From IMG/VR virus record IMGVR_UViG_3300046376_000026, positions 1-42,557 of that record: a stretch of DNA of 42,557 nt, one strand, 5' to 3'. The notes beneath the pieces were generated by a model. That model was not told the DNA's origin and did no database searches. It saw only the letters and a list, made by a program, of their open reading frames with translations. The stretch is from a virus. Made by a program: the position numbers and the translations under genes. Each line of letters starts with the position of its first letter. Within the stretch, counting starts at the first letter, position 1. Below are positions 38,936 through 42,557 of the stretch, one piece after another.

Positions 38936-39173
38936 ATCGGGCTCATTTTGCTGTGAAATTTAGGGCGAATTGAAAAATGTTGGATACGTTTAAACTTCAC
39001 GGTCGCGCGGTCCCCGCACCATCCGGCATCGCCCACAGTACCTTTGGCTGAACATGGGAGGGCTGGGAGGGCCATCACCCTACTTGGCTGAGCGTGGAAG
39101 CCCTGCGTGAAGCGCTGCGTTGATTGCGGTTGCGATGCGGTTGCGTTGCTTATGCGTGCGATCTGCATGCTGG
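38936..39173. other. Intergenic region, GCGGTTGCG tandem and GGCTGA repeats
   Basis: This 238-bp gap holds two near-direct repeats TTGGCTGA...TGG (near 39044 and 39090) and a tandem GCGGTTGCG (39126-39134, 39137-39145; 11-bp period). A short open frame here has non-coding composition and was not accepted. Promoters for the leftward HNH-like gene may lie inside; no strong one is visible. Confidence 0.4.
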
Positions 39174-39764
39174 TCACTTGCGCGTTGACATGGCCTTGTC
39201 GATGGCCATGGGGATTGTTCTGACGAGTTCGCGATGCATGGATGTGGCGAAGTCTTCATAGAACGGGACGCGCTTCGGTATCGCTGTCTGATGTTTGAGA
39301 ACATAAAGCAGGCGCAGCCTTCGCTTCTTCTTGTCGCGCGCATACAGCACATCGCCCTTACGCACTGCTGTTGGCATGTTCCTTGGTCTGAGACTTGCGG
39401 GCACGCCCTTCGAAGTCTTTGGCACGCTGCTGGCTGGCACGGCGAGGTTTGCTCCACCATGGGGTGACCGCGTGCCGCCCGTGGCCTGCATCTGCAGATT
39501 ACCGCGATCGAGCTTGTCGTATATCTCGACAGCCAAAGACTGTTTGCTGGCGCGCGCATCTTTGGTGGTGAGTGACGCCGCGATGAAGCTGCTGTTGCGC
39601 TGGTTTACGTGCTGCGGCCACGTTGACCTGATCAACAGGTTGCGGGTGATGTCGGCAGAACGGTTCATAGCGAGCGCCAGCGCATATGGCACCTGATCTG
39701 CGGCTGCGCCGATCTGCACGGCTGCCTTCTCCAGTTCAGCGAAGTCGAATTCGAGATTGAACAT
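39174..39764 (-). CDS. Putative minor tail protein Z-like protein
   Basis: The protein has 196 residues: FDFAELEKAAVQIGAAADQVPYALALAMNRSADITRNLLIRSTWPQHVNQRNSSFI resembles the start of lambda gpZ / minor tail-type proteins. A basic middle (KKKRRLRL) and helix end follow. It lies well away from the structural module, which is odd for a tail protein and may reflect rearrangement. Family assignment is weak. Confidence 0.45.
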   Translation of the reverse strand: MFNLEFDFAELEKAAVQIGAAADQVPYALALAMNRSADITRNLLIRSTWPQHVNQRNSSFIAASLTTKDARASKQSLAVEIYDKLDRGNLQMQATGGTRSPHGGANLAVPASSVPKTSKGVPASLRPRNMPTAVRKGDVLYARDKKKRRLRLLYVLKHQTAIPKRVPFYEDFATSMHRELVRTIPMAIDKAMSTRK

Positions 39765-39901
39765 GGATGGTTTCCAATTCCGCTGAATAGAACATTTCCA
39801 ATTGTTCCGAGGCGCGGTTCCTTACAGCATCCTTACAAGCTGTTCCGCTGTCCGAAACACCAAGTGCGTTTCCGTTTCACAGAGTGAGACCGAACAAGAT
39901 G

Positions 39902-40123
39902 TTACCCAGTAACAGTGATCCACCTGCCGCCTTCGTCGCGCGCTGTTACTAAAATTTCATCTCCGACAGTGACGTTGATCTGCCGAATGCGACCGCCTGA
40001 CGCATCCTCGAAATAGACCTGCACTTCCTGCATGTTGACGGTACTCCCTGCTGGAAAGACCACGTCTGCCTGATGGTTTTCGGTGTGGTATGCCAGAGAT
40101 AACGCATCCTTTAGGGTCGCCAT
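39902..40123 (-). CDS. Small hypothetical protein (73 aa)
   Basis: A 73-residue protein from ATG 40123 behind GGAGACCTTACCCG. Helical start, then beta-rich end with GDEILVTARDEGGRWITV. It is divergent from the Cro/YdaS-like gene. No family recognised. Confidence 0.55.
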   Translation of the reverse strand: MATLKDALSLAYHTENHQADVVFPAGSTVNMQEVQVYFEDASGGRIRQINVTVGDEILVTARDEGGRWITVTG

Positions 40124-40205
40124 CGGGTAAGGTCTCCTTGCCATTTTGGGCGAACAGTCTAAAACTTTTGACCCCTAAACCAGCGCATATGAGGATTAGA
40201 ATACT

Positions 40206-40415
40206 ATGGCCGCCAAACGCGACACCTTGGACAAGGTGATGAAGTATATTCGGAGCGTGCGTGGGCTGCCGGTTCGGGTCGCCAAAGAATGCGACATCGA
40301 GCGCGCGGCGGTCTATCAGTGGACGCGGGTGCCCATTGAGCGGGTCCACAAGGTGGCCAAGATCATTGGCATGAAGCCGGAGCAAATCCGGCCTGACATC
40401 TTCAAGCGGCGCTAA
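40206..40415 (+). CDS. Cro/YdaS-like HTH regulator
   Basis: The protein has 69 residues. The HTH reads LPVRVAKECDIERAAVYQWTRVPIERVHKVAKIIGMKPEQIRPDIF, matching the small Cro/YdaS group (VxxW-RVP and LRPDxF end). It likely controls divergent promoters around 40124-40205. It is the only rightward gene in the right third. A strong hairpin follows. Confidence 0.8.
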   Translation: MAAKRDTLDKVMKYIRSVRGLPVRVAKECDIERAAVYQWTRVPIERVHKVAKIIGMKPEQIRPDIFKRR

Positions 40416-40422
40416 GGGCGCA

Positions 40423-40455
40423 GAGGGGCAGCCACGCGAACGAAGGCTGCCCCTC
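40423..40455 (+). terminator. Long hairpin after regulator gene
   Basis: Perfect 11-bp stem GAGGGGCAGCC/GGCTGCCCCTC (40423-40433 with 40445-40455), 11-nt loop, no T-tract. It would end or stabilise the regulator message. The GGGAGCAAGC leader sequence recurs near 40478 without a start codon. Confidence 0.5.
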
Positions 40456-40554
40456 CGGTCCAAGCACTGAAGCGCGGGAGCAAGCCGCACGTCGCAGCGC
40501 TGGATCGCTAAACTATAGTCGCTTCTCATTCCGTTTTCCATCAGATGTCATTCG

Positions 40555-40845
40555 TCATCGCTCGCATTTGCGGATGTTTATGCGAAGCAGATCACCGCTC
40601 TCGATCGCGGGCTTGTCCTTGCCGATCCACAGCGCCAGCCCAAGGCGCTTGATCACCAGCCACCAGCCCAGCGACACCTCGGTATATGCCATCTGGCTCT
40701 CGACCATTGCGCTGCCGACCTTGTCGCCTTCGTACACCCGGCGAAACCGTTCCTCGACGCTTGTTGCGACCTCTTCGAACTCGAATTCCCTCAGTGCCAT
40801 ATCGCGACTGTCAGGCAGCTCAGTCCCAGCTTGAACATCTCCCAT
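40555..40845 (-). CDS. Small hypothetical protein (96 aa)
   Basis: A 96-residue protein; ATG 40845 has GGAGG about 8 nt upstream and is preferred over ATG 40860. The N-terminal half is acidic. The C-terminal half has SLGWWLVIKRLGLALWIGKDKP, hydrophobic enough for a membrane-associated helix. It overlaps the 55-residue gene upstream. Unknown function. Confidence 0.6.
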   Translation of the reverse strand: MGDVQAGTELPDSRDMALREFEFEEVATSVEERFRRVYEGDKVGSAMVESQMAYTEVSLGWWLVIKRLGLALWIGKDKPAIESGDLLRINIRKCER

Positions 40846-40958
40846 CGCGACATCCTCCATTGCGTTGCCATTTCCGGGTTCAGGTCGTGAATGTGCAAAA
40901 CGCCGCGCGTGTAGGTCAGCAACGGTCCTGATGGGTCAAAGAACAGCGTTTTCGACAT
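40791..40958 (-). CDS. Conserved tiny phage protein (55 aa)
   Basis: The frame ATG 40958 to TGA 40791 encodes MSKTLFFDPSGPLLTYTRG, 'VLHIHDLNPEM' and WRMSRWEMFKLGLSCL. This combination is a familiar pattern of small phage proteins of unknown role ('MSRWEM' end). The start has GAGGCCAGACC before it. It overlaps the next gene by 55 nt. Confidence 0.65.
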   Translation of the reverse strand: MSKTLFFDPSGPLLTYTRGVLHIHDLNPEMATQWRMSRWEMFKLGLSCLTVAIWH

Positions 40959-40972
40959 GGTCTGGCCTCATT

Positions 40973-41046
40973 CCGTTACTTTGCCCGTTACATCCCGTTA
41001 CAGCCGTTCGCTAAGCCCCTTGAAATGTTCACTTTTATTCCGTTAC
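40973..41046. repeat. Four CCGTTAC heptamers
   Basis: CCGTTAC at 40973, 40985, 40995 and 41040 lie between the primase-helicase stop and the next leftward start. Spacing is 12, 10 and 45 bp. Such an array may be an operator or iteron set; on the minus strand it reads GTAACGG. Confidence 0.5.
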
Positions 41047-41057
41047 ATCATTTATTT

Positions 41058-42557
41058 TCAGCCGCCCAAGCCGTTCACGGCCTTGCCTGTCGCCCACCAG
41101 AACGGCTTCTGGATGCCGATGATGCCTGCATCACGCAGCTTGTCTCCGGCCCGTTTGAATGCCGCGCGAAAGCGACCATCAGCCGCTTCTTCGTCGGTGT
41201 CGTCATCGACCACCTTGGCCCGCATCGCTGCGCGGACCATGGCCACGTCAACGACCCTTGTGATCGATGAATGCACCGGAAACGGCGGCTTGATGCCGTA
41301 CTCGTTGATCGCGTCGAACAGCGCATGCATCAGCAAGCGCTCGTTGCTTGAGGCGTTGTAGCCGCCCTTCAGGCTGGACTGGCCGGTCTCGAATGGGATC
41401 ACCGCACACGAAGTCTCTTCGTTGCCCCACTTGTTTCTGCCGACGCTGATGACCGGCAGAGTGAATTCCCACCTCAAGCCGTCCTTGCCCTCGCGCTGCT
41501 TGCGCACGGTCGCACGGTGAATGTTGCCGCCGGTCGGCGTCCGCTTGTCGGCCACGATTTCGAATTCGACCGTGGTCTCGAAGTCGGCGGTCAGACTGCC
41601 GTGGCCGCGTGGCGTCGATCCGCCTTTAGGTTTGTGGTGGACGAGGACTACCGCGCAACTGAACTTCTCCTGCAACGCGACCAGTCGCTTGCGGACCATC
41701 GAGACATCTTGGCTGGCGTTCTCGTTCATGCCGGGCGCGAGCGCGCTCAATGTGTCGATCACGATCAGGACCAGCCTGTGCGGATAGGTCTTGGCGACGG
41801 CGATGATTTCCTCGATCAGCGCATTCAGATCGTCATCGCTGCTGAAGAAGTCTGGCCGCTTGGTGCAGAGATAGAACGGAAACGTCGCATTGTGCGGCAG
41901 CTCATGCTGGATCGAATAGGCCAGCTTGCGCTTACCAAACCCTTTGCCAGCCTCGGCAGCGACATAGACCACCAGCCCCGGCTCGACATTCTTGCCGTTC
42001 CACTTCAGGCCGCGCGCGACCGCCATCGAAATGTCGAACGTGCCGAAGCTCTTGCCGCTGCCGCTATCGCCGAAAATCAGGGTGATTTCACCCATTGGGA
42101 AGACATCCTCGACCAGCCAGTCGTACCCGGTGGCGTGCCCAAGCGTTGCGATCTCTTCCCAGCGCAGGCCGCCGAACCGCGACCGGAACGGCTTTGGCGA
42201 CCACTCTCTCGTCTGCTCGACCAGCGCCTGCAAGTCATCGACCGTGCCGCCGCCCGTGATCCAGTCGGACACGTCGCCCTTGGCTGGCATGCCTTCCCAG
42301 TGCCGCGCCAGATCGAGCACACGCACATGCGCGGCGGTGCCGTGCAGATACCGCGCGACATCCTGCGCATGATCCTGCCCCGGCAGCACCGGCCTGCCAT
42401 CGGGATGCCAGCGCAATTCGCCGTCAGGGGTTTTGGCTTGCGGGTCATTGTCCTGAAGGACCACCACATCAGCACCGCGAAAAAATTCGCTCAGCTCAGC
42501 TCGCCACTTGCCGACGCCACCGGGATTGCAGGTCGCGATCAGGCCGATCGAGGCGAG
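41058..42557 (-). CDS. Toprim primase/RepA-like ATPase helicase (5' partial)
   Basis: The gene runs off the right end; the frame is open through 42557, so the true start is outside the window. About 499 residues are seen. The Toprim part is at the edge: IATCNPGGVGKWRAEL, then GADVVVLQDNDP (metal Asp pair) and KGDVSDWI. The RecA/AAA part follows with Walker A FGDSGSGKS, Walker B LVLIVIDTLSAL, 'VLVHHKPKGG' and the GHGSLTAD region. It unwinds and primes phage DNA. The C-terminal part is helical. An internal GTG at 42467 is not the start. Confidence 0.87.
   Translation of the reverse strand, partial: LASIGLIATCNPGGVGKWRAELSEFFRGADVVVLQDNDPQAKTPDGELRWHPDGRPVLPGQDHAQDVARYLHGTAAHVRVLDLARHWEGMPAKGDVSDWITGGGTVDDLQALVEQTREWSPKPFRSRFGGLRWEEIATLGHATGYDWLVEDVFPMGEITLIFGDSGSGKSFGTFDISMAVARGLKWNGKNVEPGLVVYVAAEAGKGFGKRKLAYSIQHELPHNATFPFYLCTKRPDFFSSDDDLNALIEEIIAVAKTYPHRLVLIVIDTLSALAPGMNENASQDVSMVRKRLVALQEKFSCAVVLVHHKPKGGSTPRGHGSLTADFETTVEFEIVADKRTPTGGNIHRATVRKQREGKDGLRWEFTLPVISVGRNKWGNEETSCAVIPFETGQSSLKGGYNASSNERLLMHALFDAINEYGIKPPFPVHSSITRVVDVAMVRAAMRAKVVDDDTDEEAADGRFRAAFKRAGDKLRDAGIIGIQKPFWWATGKAVNGLGG

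Noticed and set aside
38914-39177. 87-residue open frame in the 39 kb gap
   Set aside because: GTG start, no sensible motif, composition like non-coding DNA, and it overlaps the HNH-like gene start.
1-42557. CRISPR arrays, tRNA genes, insertion sequences
   Set aside because: No spaced palindromic repeat series, no cloverleaf sequence and no transposase-like protein was seen on reading both strands. A dedicated scan would settle this.

Overview
The window is a GC-rich segment of a tailed bacteriophage or prophage genome. Gene content points to a contractile-tailed (myovirus-type) phage. It has a lambda-family head and packaging module (Nu1/GpA terminase, GpB portal, GpW connector, ClpP-type protease, GpD decoration, GpE capsid) joined to a Mu-family contractile tail (sheath, tube, frameshifted chaperone, tape measure, gp43-gp48 baseplate set). 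The GC-rich coding style and the flavour of the hypothetical proteins suggest an alphaproteobacterial (Rhizobiales-like) host. That host assignment is inference only. No integrase, DNA polymerase, tRNA, CRISPR array or insertion sequence was recognised. The right edge cuts through a Toprim/ATPase primase-helicase gene, so the genome continues beyond the window.

Layout. (1) 1-2153, rightward: a leader with three helically spaced operator-like repeats, a tandem winged-helix protein, a second HTH protein, a structured intergenic RNA and three small unknown genes. (2) 28607 down to 2250, leftward: the late operon. In order it holds terminase, connector, portal, protease, decoration, capsid, head completion, sheath, an inserted DUF115-like enzyme, tube, chaperones, tape measure, baseplate, tail fibres and lysis genes. 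Terminator-like hairpins follow the capsid and sheath genes. (3) 28608-36098, rightward: an accessory/early operon. It starts with an amidoligase fused to a winged-helix-like tail and a gamma-glutamylcyclotransferase-like protein. A DUF6011 zinc protein, a secreted protein, DUF6876 and a run of tiny translationally coupled genes follow. (4) 42557 down to 36156, mostly leftward: primase-helicase, small genes, an HNH-like protein, a ParB-like protein, a zinc ribbon, a TET-associated-type glycosyltransferase and a sulfotransferase. One Cro/YdaS-like regulator here (40206-40415) runs rightward.

Most striking points. The amidoligase-GGCT pair has its own promoter, attenuator and terminator. Its promoter/leader is duplicated upstream of the next transcription unit, with a TTGTCT box exactly 42 bp ahead of the TGATAA hexamer in both copies. 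About eleven rightward genes share a nearly invariant start leader (GGAGCAAGCAAATG). A structured RNA at 1291-1359 contains the exact complement of that leader. A glycosyltransferase, ParB-like protein and sulfotransferase form a compact cassette that suggests DNA or surface modification. Candidate or clear -1 frameshift sites exist in the tail chaperone and at the ParB/zinc-ribbon junction. The gp43-like gene is split by one in-frame stop codon.
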